Assembly: GCA_017413305.1 (NCBI GenBank)
Contig: JAFPUA010000264.1
Coordinates: 1-5,768 of the forward strand
Length of the DNA: 5,768 nucleotides
Direction: 5' to 3'
DNA from: Candidatus Ruminimicrobiellum caprinum
GTDB lineage: Bacteria; Elusimicrobiota; Endomicrobiia; Endomicrobiales; Endomicrobiaceae
The notes beneath the pieces were generated by a model that made no database searches, was not told where the DNA came from, and saw only the letters and a program-made list of their open reading frames with translations. The position numbers and the translations under genes were made by a program. Each line of letters opens with the position of its first letter. Position 1 is the stretch's first letter. Below are positions 1 through 4,839 of this stretch, piece after piece.

Positions 1-1
1 G

Positions 2-109
2 GAAGTAGAATTGATAATGCCGGTAGCAATGGAAGAGCAGTTGAGATTCGCAATAAGAGAAGGTGGAAGAACGGTTGGATCAGGTGTTGTTACAAAGATA
101 CTTGACTAA
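2..109 (+). CDS. tuf: Elongation factor Tu, C-terminal end (5' truncated by window)
   Basis: The frame starting at base 2 reads 35 codons and a TAA. The peptide contains VELIMPVAMEEQLRF, AIREGGRTVGSGVV and a terminal TKILD, which is the universal end of domain 3 of bacterial EF-Tu. EF-Tu is the cytoplasmic GTPase that carries aminoacyl-tRNA to the ribosomal A site; its GTPase domain and most of the protein lie upstream of the window. The stop is followed by only 31 nt before rpsJ, with no hairpin or T-run, so tuf and rpsJ are very probably on one transcript, as in the str-type order fusA-tuf-rpsJ. Whether the copy is tufA or tufB cannot be told from this fragment. Confidence 0.95.
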   Translation, partial: EVELIMPVAMEEQLRFAIREGGRTVGSGVVTKILD

Positions 110-140
110 TTTGATTGAATAATATAACAGGAAAAATAAT

Positions 141-473
141 ATGCCAAACGAAAAAGTAACAATAAGTAAAACAGATAGAATCAGAATAAAACTTCGTTCT
201 TATGATTGCAAAATGTTAGATGATTCTTTAAAGAAAATTGTAGAAACAGCAAGAAGAACAGGTGCAACAATCACCGGACCTATGTTGCTTCCTACAAACA
301 TAAAGAAATATACTGTTAACAGATCTGTTCATACAGATAAAAAATCAAGAGAACAGTTTGAAATGAGAGTTCACAAAAGATTGCTTGATATTTGTGAACC
401 TTCTTCAGGAACGGTAGAAGAGTTGATGAAACTCGATCTTCCTGCAGGAGTAGATATTGAAATTAAGATGTAA
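141..473 (+). CDS. rpsJ: 30S ribosomal protein S10
   Basis: S10 (uS10) sits in the head of the 30S subunit; in bacteria where this has been studied it also acts as NusE, binding NusB and NusG in transcription antitermination and coupling. The 110-residue product shows the family signatures: IRIKLRSYD at 14-22, KKIVETARRTGATITGP at 31-47, the loop with NRSVHTDK at 60-67, FEMRVHKRLLDI at 73-84 and the LDLPAGVDIEI end. It is about 8 residues longer than usual because of an N-terminal stretch, MPNEKVTISKTD, before the first beta strand. The start at 141 is supported by AGGA at 129-132, 8 nt upstream, and there is no better in-frame start. The usual RSPH loop motif reads RSVH here. It follows tuf closely and precedes a 136-nt gap before rplC. 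Confidence 0.97.
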   Translation: MPNEKVTISKTDRIRIKLRSYDCKMLDDSLKKIVETARRTGATITGPMLLPTNIKKYTVNRSVHTDKKSREQFEMRVHKRLLDICEPSSGTVEELMKLDLPAGVDIEIKM

Positions 474-495
474 TTTTGCTTGAGCGAAATTATAT

Positions 496-530
496 CAGTT
501 TACAGCTGACAGCTTAAAACTGAAAGTTTA
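496..530 (+). repeat. Heptamer tandem array, left arm (5 degenerate units)
   Basis: Five contiguous 7-bp units related to CAGCTTA can be read in register from 496. The first is CAGTTTA, the second CAGCTGA, the third CAGCTTA, and the fourth and fifth are more diverged (AAACTGA, AAGTTTA). The first 27 nt (496-522) also form an imperfect palindrome of their own, with 11 of 13 positions paired around base 509. The array is the mirror of the one at 549-583 and could pair with it as a long imperfect stem. The function is unknown; a dispersed repeat or an RNA hairpin are both possible. Confidence 0.7.
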
Positions 531-548
531 TTGTGCAGATTTGTACGT

Positions 549-583
549 TAAACTGTAAGCCCTAAGCTATAAGCTTTAAGCTT
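549..583 (-). repeat. Heptamer tandem array, right arm (inverted, 5 units)
   Basis: On the + strand TAAGC recurs at 556, 563, 570 and 577 with an exact 7-base period, preceded by TAAACTG at 549. Read on the - strand the units are AAGCTTA twice, then TAGCTTA, GGGCTTA and CAGTTTA, so this is the same heptamer family as 496-530 in opposite orientation. Bases 570-584 are a perfect palindrome with 7-bp arms around one central base. Position by position the two arms agree at 25 of 35 bases by my hand count, some of the rest allowing G-U pairing in RNA. Confidence 0.75.
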
Positions 584-609
584 AAATTAAATTAAAGTAG
601 AGAGAAAAT

Positions 610-1284
610 ATGTTAAAGTCTATAATTGGTTCAAAGATAGGTATGACACAGGTTTTTGATGAAAAAGGCAAACTTGTGCCAGTAACGGTGATAGAAGCAG
701 GACCATGTGTTGTTACTGCGATAAAGACCGTTGAAACTGACGGCTATAATGCTGTACAGTTAGGTTTTAAAGATGTTGAAGAGAAGAAGCTTACTAAAGC
801 TGAACTCGGACACTTGAAAAAAAATAATATAGCTCCTAAAAAAGTTTTGAAAGAGTTCAGACTTGATGATGTATCAGGTTTAACTGTAGGTCAGGAAATT
901 AAAGCTGACATATTCAAAGCAGGAGACTATGTTGATGTAAGCGGAATTTCCAAAGGTAAAGGTTTTGCCGGCGTTATTAAAAGACATAATTTCGGTATGC
1001 AGCCAAGGACCAGAGGTCAATCCGACAGAATGAGAGCAAGAGGATCTTCAGGCGGACAGGGACCTCAGAAATTGTTTAAAGGTATGAGAATGTCCGGACA
1101 TTTAGGACAGGAACTTGTAACAGTTCAGAAACTTCTCGTCGTAAATGTTGATGCAGAAAAAAATGTTCTTCTTGTAAGAGGAGCTGTTCCTTCAGTTAAA
1201 AAAGGTACACTTATCGTTAATAACACGGTAAAGAAAGTTCCTGTTGTTCAGAAAGAAGAAAAGAAAGCAGCAAAGAAAAAATAA
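610..1284 (+). CDS. rplC: 50S ribosomal protein L3
   Basis: L3 (uL3) is an early 23S rRNA binder needed for 50S assembly; its long loop reaches towards the peptidyl-transferase centre. The 224-residue product has the N-terminal KIGMTQVFDE motif (9-18), PVTVIEAGPC (24-33), a VDVSGISKGKGFAGVIKRHNFG stretch (108-129) and the C-terminal VTVQKLLVVNVDAEKNVLLVRGAVP barrel (170-194). The loop at 131-153 departs from consensus: the usual THG and RAPGSIG elements read TRG and RARGSSG. Gln150 aligns with the Gln methylated by PrmB in E. coli. Residues about 212-224 form a basic Lys/Ala tail beyond the conserved end. The start follows a weak GAGAGA tract; MLKSIIGSKIGMT matches the family beginning well. 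It is 21 nt upstream of rplD. Confidence 0.97.
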   Translation: MLKSIIGSKIGMTQVFDEKGKLVPVTVIEAGPCVVTAIKTVETDGYNAVQLGFKDVEEKKLTKAELGHLKKNNIAPKKVLKEFRLDDVSGLTVGQEIKADIFKAGDYVDVSGISKGKGFAGVIKRHNFGMQPRTRGQSDRMRARGSSGGQGPQKLFKGMRMSGHLGQELVTVQKLLVVNVDAEKNVLLVRGAVPSVKKGTLIVNNTVKKVPVVQKEEKKAAKKK

Positions 1285-1305
1285 TTTAGTATAGGGTAAA
1301 AAAGA

Positions 1306-1926
1306 ATGGATACAATAGTTTATAATGTTGAAGGAAAAGAAAAAGGGAAATATGAACTTCCGGCATTTTTTAATACCGAAGTTAAATCGGCTCTTCTTCA
1401 CGAAATAACAACAGGGTATCTTGCAAACTTAAGATCTGGAACGCACGCCACTAAAACAAGAGGTGAAGTTTCTTTTTCAGGTGCAAAACCATGGAAACAG
1501 AAAGGAACAGGTAATGCAAGAGCAGGTCAGAAAAACTCTCCTTTATGGAGAAAAGGTGGTATCATTTTCGGACCTCAGCCCAGAGATTATTATCAGAAGA
1601 TGTCCAAACAGAAAAGAAGACTTGCTTTAAGTATGGCATTTTCAAACTTAGCAAAAGAAAATAATTTAGTTTTAGTAGATTTGATTAAGTTCGACGAAGC
1701 TAAAACAAAAAATGTTGCAACATTCTTAAAAAACTTGAAAATTGATGGAAAAAAAGTTATAATAGCACTTTCCAAAAATGATGATGTTGTAAAAACAGCA
1801 GCAAAGAATATTAAGAATGTAGTTGTTGCACAGATTGCAAACTTGAATGCTTACGAAGTTATGTGGGCAGACAAGATTGTTACAACACCTGAAGCAATCG
1901 ACAGTATAAAACAAAAGCAGGCATAA
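1306..1926 (+). CDS. rplD: 50S ribosomal protein L4
   Basis: L4 (uL4) binds domain I of 23S rRNA and its extended loop lines the nascent-peptide exit tunnel at the constriction. In E. coli it also represses its own operon, but the leader for that is not recognisable here. The 206-residue product has the hallmark tunnel loop: GTHATKTRGEVS at 45-56, then KPWKQKGTGNARAG at 61-74, SPLWRKGGIIFGP at 78-90 and PRDYYQKM at 92-99. The position after GTG is Asn rather than the common Arg. The C-terminal alpha/beta domain (about 101-206) looks normal. AGGG at 1293-1296 lies 9 nt before the ATG. The gene is 21 nt after rplC and 11 nt before rplW. The loop wording resembles cyanobacterial L4. Confidence 0.97.
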   Translation: MDTIVYNVEGKEKGKYELPAFFNTEVKSALLHEITTGYLANLRSGTHATKTRGEVSFSGAKPWKQKGTGNARAGQKNSPLWRKGGIIFGPQPRDYYQKMSKQKRRLALSMAFSNLAKENNLVLVDLIKFDEAKTKNVATFLKNLKIDGKKVIIALSKNDDVVKTAAKNIKNVVVAQIANLNAYEVMWADKIVTTPEAIDSIKQKQA

Positions 1927-1937
1927 GAGAGAATAAA

Positions 1938-2219
1938 ATGGATATAAGAAATATTGTTAAGAAACCTATTGTAACGGAAAAAGCTTCCATTGCAAAAGAA
2001 AAAGAAAATAAATATACTTTTGTTGTCGATAAAGATGCTAATAAGTATCAGATTAAACAGGCAATAGAAGAAATGTTTAATGTAAAAGTTGTCAGCGTTC
2101 ATACAGCAAACTTCGGCGGAAAAGCCAAAAGAATGGGTATGCATGAAGGCAAAAAGAGTGACTGGAAAAAAGCTATTATTAAGCTTAAAGACGGTCAAGA
2201 AATAAATTTAGAAGACTAA
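1938..2219 (+). CDS. rplW: 50S ribosomal protein L23
   Basis: L23 (uL23) lies at the rim of the exit tunnel, where trigger factor and the signal recognition particle dock. The 93 residues match the family in length and motifs: PIVTEKA at 10-16, ENKYTFVVDKDANKYQIKQAIEEMF at 23-47, VKVVSVHTANFGGK at 49-62, and the DWKKAIIKLKDGQ end at 75-87. The glutamate that contacts trigger factor in the E. coli protein has not been placed here. The start is preceded by GAGAG at 1927-1931, directly after the rplD stop, so translation is probably coupled. The gene is followed by the longest gap in the window (186 nt), which begins with a stable hairpin. Confidence 0.97.
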   Translation: MDIRNIVKKPIVTEKASIAKEKENKYTFVVDKDANKYQIKQAIEEMFNVKVVSVHTANFGGKAKRMGMHEGKKSDWKKAIIKLKDGQEINLED

Positions 2220-2232
2220 GATAATTTAACAC

Positions 2233-2265
2233 ATATTTGCAGAGGAAAAATTCTTCTGCAAATAT
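2233..2265 (+). promoter_or_regulatory. 15-bp stem-loop after rplW
   Basis: Arms 2233-2247 and 2251-2265 pair completely (14 Watson-Crick and one G-U pair at 2244-2254) around an AAA loop. It begins 13 nt after the rplW stop. The right arm is followed by AGTTGTTAT and not by a run of T, so it is a poor match to a rho-independent terminator. A role in mRNA processing, in protecting the 3' end of the upstream segment, or in partial attenuation between rplW and rplB is more likely. Confidence 0.65.
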
Positions 2266-2373
2266 AGTTGTTATAAAGAAAAAAATATGGGTCATCTCTT
2301 AGAAGTATATTGTAACAGATAGAAGTCTAAGAAGGTAATTAAAAAGAGAGGGGACTTAGCCCGAATGTTAAAG

Positions 2374-2398
2374 TTCCTTTCCGCCCGAAAAAAAGGAA
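2374..2398 (+). promoter_or_regulatory. Hairpin enclosing the rplB ribosome-binding site
   Basis: TTCCTTT at 2374-2380 is perfectly complementary to AAAGGAA at 2392-2398, which includes the rplB SD AAGGA (2393-2397, 8 nt before the ATG at 2406). The loop is 11 nt. If formed, the stem would block 30S binding. The same 2374-2380 strand can instead pair with 2348-2354 upstream, as part of a longer helix with 2371-2380, which would free the SD. Confidence 0.45.
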
Positions 2399-2405
2399 AA
2401 AGAGT

Positions 2406-3239
2406 ATGCCAATTAAAACATTTAAACCTTACACACCTGTAAGAAGATTCATCACTGTAGAAGATTTCTCTGAAATCACTACAAACAAACCAGAAAAATC
2501 TTTAATCGTTCCCGCAAAGAAGACCGGCGGTAGAAATAATACCGGCCAGGTTATGGTTCGTTTCAGAGGCGGAGAGCACAAAAGATATTACAGAATTATT
2601 GATTTTAAAAGAGATAAGATCAATATGCCTGCAAAAGTTATATCTATAGAATATGATCCTAACAGATCAAGTAGAATAGCTTTGTTGCAGTATGAAGACG
2701 GTGAAAAAAGATATATAATACAACCTAAGGGATTGAAGGTTGGGGATGTCGTAATGTCCGGACCGGATGCCGAGATAAAAGATGGTAACGCACTTCCTCT
2801 TTCCGCAATGCCAGTAGGTACATTTATACATAATTTGGAACTGGTTCCGGGTAAAGGAGCACAGCTGGTAAGATCAGCAGGTTCTTCCGCGCAGTTACTC
2901 GCAAAAGAAGACGAATATGCTCATGTAAGAATGCCTTCCGGAGAAATAAGACTAGTTCTAGTTAGGTGTTATGCAACAGTGGGACAAGTTGGAAATATTG
3001 AACATGAAAATGTTTCAATAGGTTCAGCTGGAAGACATCGCCACTTCGGTAAGAAACCTCATGTGCGTGGTACCGCCATGAACTCAGTTGACCATCCACA
3101 CGGTGGTGGTAGAGGTAGATCAAAAGGCAACAATCAACCTCGCAGTCCATGGAATCAACCGGCAAAGGGTTTCAAAACAAGACCAAAGAAAGTTTGGGAT
3201 TGGATGATAGTAAGCCACAGAAATAAGGCTAAGAAGTAA
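2406..3239 (+). CDS. rplB: 50S ribosomal protein L2
   Basis: L2 (uL2) binds 23S rRNA helices 65-66, bridges the subunits and is needed for subunit association and peptidyl transfer. The 277-residue product is full length: FSEITTNKPEKSL (21-33), GGRNNTG (41-47), the OB-like domain with RIIDFKRDK and YDPNRSSRIALLQYEDGEKRYI (63-104), the SH3-like domain with VGTFIHNLELVPGKGAQLVRSAG (137-159), and the C-terminal DHPHGGG motif (229-235) with both histidines. Departures from consensus include RGGEHK for RGGGHK (55-59 region), GSAGRHRHFG for the usual GKAGRxRWxG (206-215), MNSVDH for MNPVDH (225-230), and RGRSKGNNQPRSPWN for EGR-type (236-250). There is an AAGGA SD at 2393-2397. rpsS follows after 20 nt. 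The family assignment is certain; the tail is distinctive. Confidence 0.97.
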   Translation: MPIKTFKPYTPVRRFITVEDFSEITTNKPEKSLIVPAKKTGGRNNTGQVMVRFRGGEHKRYYRIIDFKRDKINMPAKVISIEYDPNRSSRIALLQYEDGEKRYIIQPKGLKVGDVVMSGPDAEIKDGNALPLSAMPVGTFIHNLELVPGKGAQLVRSAGSSAQLLAKEDEYAHVRMPSGEIRLVLVRCYATVGQVGNIEHENVSIGSAGRHRHFGKKPHVRGTAMNSVDHPHGGGRGRSKGNNQPRSPWNQPAKGFKTRPKKVWDWMIVSHRNKAKK

Positions 3240-3259
3240 TTCTAGAACAGGAGCAGGAA

Positions 3260-3544
3260 ATGAGTAGGTCAATTAAAAAAGGACCTTATGTAGACGCTAA
3301 ACTTTTGAATAAAATGCAGCAGCTCAATAAGTCCGGCGAAAAGAAAATAATAAAAACTTGGGCAAGATCTTCAGTGATTACGCCTGACTTCGTAGGACAC
3401 ACATTAGCAATACATAATGGCAAAAAGTTTCTTCCGGTATTTATATCGGAACAAATGGTTGGTCATAAGCTTGGTGAATTCGCACCTACCAGAATTTTTA
3501 AAGGTCATGGTGGAATGACTAAGCAGGAAACTTCTTTAACATAA
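3260..3544 (+). CDS. rpsS: 30S ribosomal protein S19
   Basis: S19 (uS19) sits in the 30S head, pairs with S13 and contributes to the intersubunit bridges near the A and P sites. The 94-residue product begins with the classic MSRSIKKGPYVD and carries GEKKIIKTWARSS (26-38), PDFVGHTLAIHNGKKFLPVFI (42-62) and MVGHKLGEFAPTR (66-78). After KGHGG a short polar tail (MTKQETSLT) closes the protein, a variable region in the family. AGGAG at 3249-3253, 6 nt before the ATG, is one of the strongest ribosome-binding sites in the window. The stop codon lies inside an A/T-only hairpin (3541-3559). Confidence 0.97.
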   Translation: MSRSIKKGPYVDAKLLNKMQQLNKSGEKKIIKTWARSSVITPDFVGHTLAIHNGKKFLPVFISEQMVGHKLGEFAPTRIFKGHGGMTKQETSLT

Positions 3545-3572
3545 TATTGAAAATATTATATAAAGATTTATA
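3541..3572 (+). other. A/T-only inverted repeats at the rpsS stop and after it
   Basis: ATAATATT at 3541-3548 and AATATTAT at 3552-3559 form a perfect 8-bp stem around a GAA loop, enclosing the rpsS stop codon (3542-3544). Directly overlapping it, TATAAA (3559-3564) and TTTATA (3567-3572) form a second inverted repeat. All pairs are A-T, so the structures are weak, and no T-run follows, so a terminator is unlikely. The remaining spacer up to rplV (to 3616) is A-rich and ends in a GAGAGAG tract. Confidence 0.4.
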
Positions 3573-3616
3573 AGTTTCTAAAAAAATTAAGCGAATAAAA
3601 AAGAGAGAGAAAAAAG

Positions 3617-4078
3617 ATGGAAGCAAGAGCAATAGCAAGATTTGTAAGATATGCTCCAAGAAAAGTTAATCAGGTTTTAACCGTTATAAGAAATCAAAGA
3701 GTGGAAAAAGCATTTGAAATTCTTTCTTTCTTACCTAAAAATTCAACTGAACTTGTAGAAAAAGTTTTGAAAAGTGCAGTTGCAAATTCCGGCAAACTTA
3801 ATGACTTTTCCGGGCTGAAAGTTAAGGAAGCCTGGGTAGGGCAAGGTCCTACATTGAAAAGAATGAGACCGGGTCCTATGGGAAGAGGTCTTCCTTATAA
3901 GAGAAAAACATCTCACTTGACGATAATCGTTACAGATGAAGGTGTTGTTCCAGAAAAGAGAAAGAAAAAAGCAGCAAAAAAAGTTGCAGCTCCTGCAGCT
4001 GAAACAGAAAAAGCTGCACCAAAGAAAGCAGCTTCTAAAAAGACTGCAAAAAAAGCTGAAGAAAAAGCAGCTGAATAA
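3617..4078 (+). CDS. rplV: 50S ribosomal protein L22 with Lys/Ala-rich C-terminal tail
   Basis: L22 (uL22) contacts all 23S rRNA domains; its beta-hairpin reaches the exit-tunnel constriction opposite L4. Residues 1-106 are the full family domain: ARFVRYAPRKVNQVLTVIRNQRVEKAFEIL (7-36), VEKVLKSAVANS (47-58), and the hairpin GPTLKRMRPGPMGRGLPYKRKTSHLTIIV (77-105), the same length as in E. coli but with PGP replacing PRA and LPY replacing DRI near the tip. Residues about 107-153 are an extra low-complexity Lys/Ala/Glu tail absent from the 110-residue E. coli protein. No frameshift is needed to make it; the reading frame and codon use continue smoothly to TAA. The start is preceded by GAGAGAG at 3603-3609, 7 nt away. 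There is a 29-nt spacer to rpsC. Confidence 0.96.
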   Translation: MEARAIARFVRYAPRKVNQVLTVIRNQRVEKAFEILSFLPKNSTELVEKVLKSAVANSGKLNDFSGLKVKEAWVGQGPTLKRMRPGPMGRGLPYKRKTSHLTIIVTDEGVVPEKRKKKAAKKVAAPAAETEKAAPKKAASKKTAKKAEEKAAE

Positions 4079-4107
4079 AAAATTTAGTATAAAAAGGTAA
4101 TAGATTT

Positions 4108-4824
4108 ATGGGTCATAAAATTCATCCTAAGAGTGTTAGAGTAGGCTACATCAAGGATTGGGATTCCAAGTGGTTTAATCTAAAAGAAATGCCTGACTTT
4201 ATAGAGGAAGATTTTAGAGTAAGAGGCTATTTAAAAGAAAAATTAAAAATGGCTTCAGTATCAAAAATCGGTCTTGAAAGAGCAGGAAAGTATATCAGAG
4301 TAAATATCTATACATCCAGACCCGGTATTGTTATCGGTAAAGGCGGACAAGGTATAGAAAATATCAGAACCGAAGTTGAACAGATGACCGGTAGAAAAGC
4401 ATTTGTTAATGTAATGGAAATCAAAAGAGCAGAAATTGATGCTCAGCTTGCTGCCGACGGTATTGCATATCAACTCGAAAAACAGGTTGCTTTTAGAAGA
4501 GCAATGAAAAAAGTTATCGAGAAAGCTATGGCTGCCGGTGCTCAAGGTATCAAGGTTATGTGTTCCGGAAGACTTGGCGGTGCTGAAATTGCAAGAACTG
4601 AATGGTTGAAAGAAGGACGCGTTCCTCTTCAGACTTTCAGAGCAGAAATTGATTACGGTTTTTCAGAAGCAAATACTACTATGGGAAAAATCGGTATCAA
4701 AGTATGGATATTCAAAAAAGAACATTTTCAGAAAACAGCAAAAGAACTTTTAGAAGAAGCGAAACTTGTTGAAAATGTTGATGAAGTAGGTGCAGCATCT
4801 CAGGCTGCTACAGATAATAAGTAA
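4108..4824 (+). CDS. rpsC: 30S ribosomal protein S3
   Basis: S3 (uS3) forms part of the mRNA entry channel and its helicase activity with S4 and S5. The 238-residue product starts MGHKIHPKSVRVGYIKDWDSKWF, typical of the family. The type II KH domain carries RPGIVIGKGGQGIENIRTEV at 71-90 with the GKGG loop at 77-80. The C-terminal domain has QLEKQVAFRRAMKKVIEKAM (122-141) with the Arg/Lys residues matching E. coli R131, R132 and K135, and CSGRLGGAEIARTEW (152-166). The end, after VWIFKKEHF, is an acidic/polar tail to NK. The SD is weak: AGG at 4095-4097, 10 nt before ATG. The rplV spacer shares an 11-nt word with the rplC-rplD spacer. Confidence 0.97.
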   Translation: MGHKIHPKSVRVGYIKDWDSKWFNLKEMPDFIEEDFRVRGYLKEKLKMASVSKIGLERAGKYIRVNIYTSRPGIVIGKGGQGIENIRTEVEQMTGRKAFVNVMEIKRAEIDAQLAADGIAYQLEKQVAFRRAMKKVIEKAMAAGAQGIKVMCSGRLGGAEIARTEWLKEGRVPLQTFRAEIDYGFSEANTTMGKIGIKVWIFKKEHFQKTAKELLEEAKLVENVDEVGAASQAATDNK

Positions 4825-4831
4825 GGAAGGA
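4823..4831 (+). promoter_or_regulatory. rplP ribosome-binding site overlapping rpsC stop
   Basis: AAGGAAGGA starts inside the rpsC TAA (4822-4824) and its second AAGGA ends 8 nt before the rplP ATG. The arrangement lets ribosomes finishing rpsC re-engage for rplP. The same design recurs at the rpsQ-rplN junction. Confidence 0.7.
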
Positions 4832-4839
4832 CAAAATAT

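Larger units (their letters stand above)
474..609 (+). other. Intergenic gap rpsJ-rplC with inverted heptamer repeat arrays
   Basis: This 136-nt gap is long for this operon, where most spacers are 10-31 nt. It contains no ORF of note. Its core is two five-unit arrays of a 7-bp repeat, at 496-530 and on the opposite strand at 549-583, separated by 18 nt. The last 25 nt are AT-rich and end in GAGAGA, a weak ribosome-binding purine tract 5' of the rplC start. No T-run follows the hairpin, so it does not look like a standard terminator, and no well-spaced sigma-70 promoter could be found. In cyanobacteria, to my knowledge, rpsJ belongs to the str group while the S10 group begins at rplC, so this gap falls at a natural transcription-unit boundary. 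That last point is inference. Confidence 0.7.
2220..2405 (+). promoter_or_regulatory. 186-nt rplW-rplB gap, candidate structured rplB leader
   Basis: No gene of credible length is seen here. The gap opens with a 15-bp hairpin (2233-2265). It then contains four shorter helices that I paired by eye: A, 2297-2303 with 2326-2332; A', 2327-2331 with 2355-2359; B, 2348-2357 with 2371-2380 (10 pairs, three of them G-U); and C, 2374-2380 with 2392-2398. A and A' exclude each other, A' and B exclude each other, and B and C exclude each other. Helix C contains the AAGGA ribosome-binding site of rplB (2393-2397). The arrangement would allow a switch between an open and a closed rplB start site. This is inference from base pairing in a single sequence and could be chance in AT-rich DNA. 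Confidence 0.4.

Noticed and set aside
541..573. Possible promoter TTGTAC (541) with TATAAG (568) before rplC
   Set aside because: The spacing is 21 nt, outside the usual range, and the -10 element falls within the heptamer array.
496..583. CRISPR array in the rpsJ-rplC gap
   Set aside because: The repeats are 7 bp and contiguous, without spacers of 25-40 bp, and they are in two opposite orientations.
1192..1401. Open frame on the - strand over the rplC-rplD junction
   Set aside because: It is antisense to two certain genes, its peptide is Phe/Cys/Asn-rich as expected from reversed A-rich coding sequence, and no ribosome-binding site or family motif is seen.
1851..2198. 115-codon open frame on the - strand over rplD-rplW
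   Set aside because: Antisense to rplW and the end of rplD. The Phe/Ile/Ser/Cys-rich, hydrophobic composition is a by-product of Lys/Glu codons on the other strand.
2249..2277. Possible promoter with TATAAA (2272-2277) before rplB
   Set aside because: The position 17 nt upstream does not resemble TTGACA, and TATAAA-like words are expected by chance in such AT-rich DNA.
3541..3572. Rho-independent terminator after rpsS
   Set aside because: The stems are entirely A-T, no T-run follows, and rplV to rplN continue in the same direction and order as one operon.
3930..4078. Frameshift or gene fusion producing the L22 tail
   Set aside because: The frame continues without a break, codon use is unchanged, the stop is followed by a normal spacer and rpsC, and Lys/Ala tails are known on ribosomal proteins of other bacteria.
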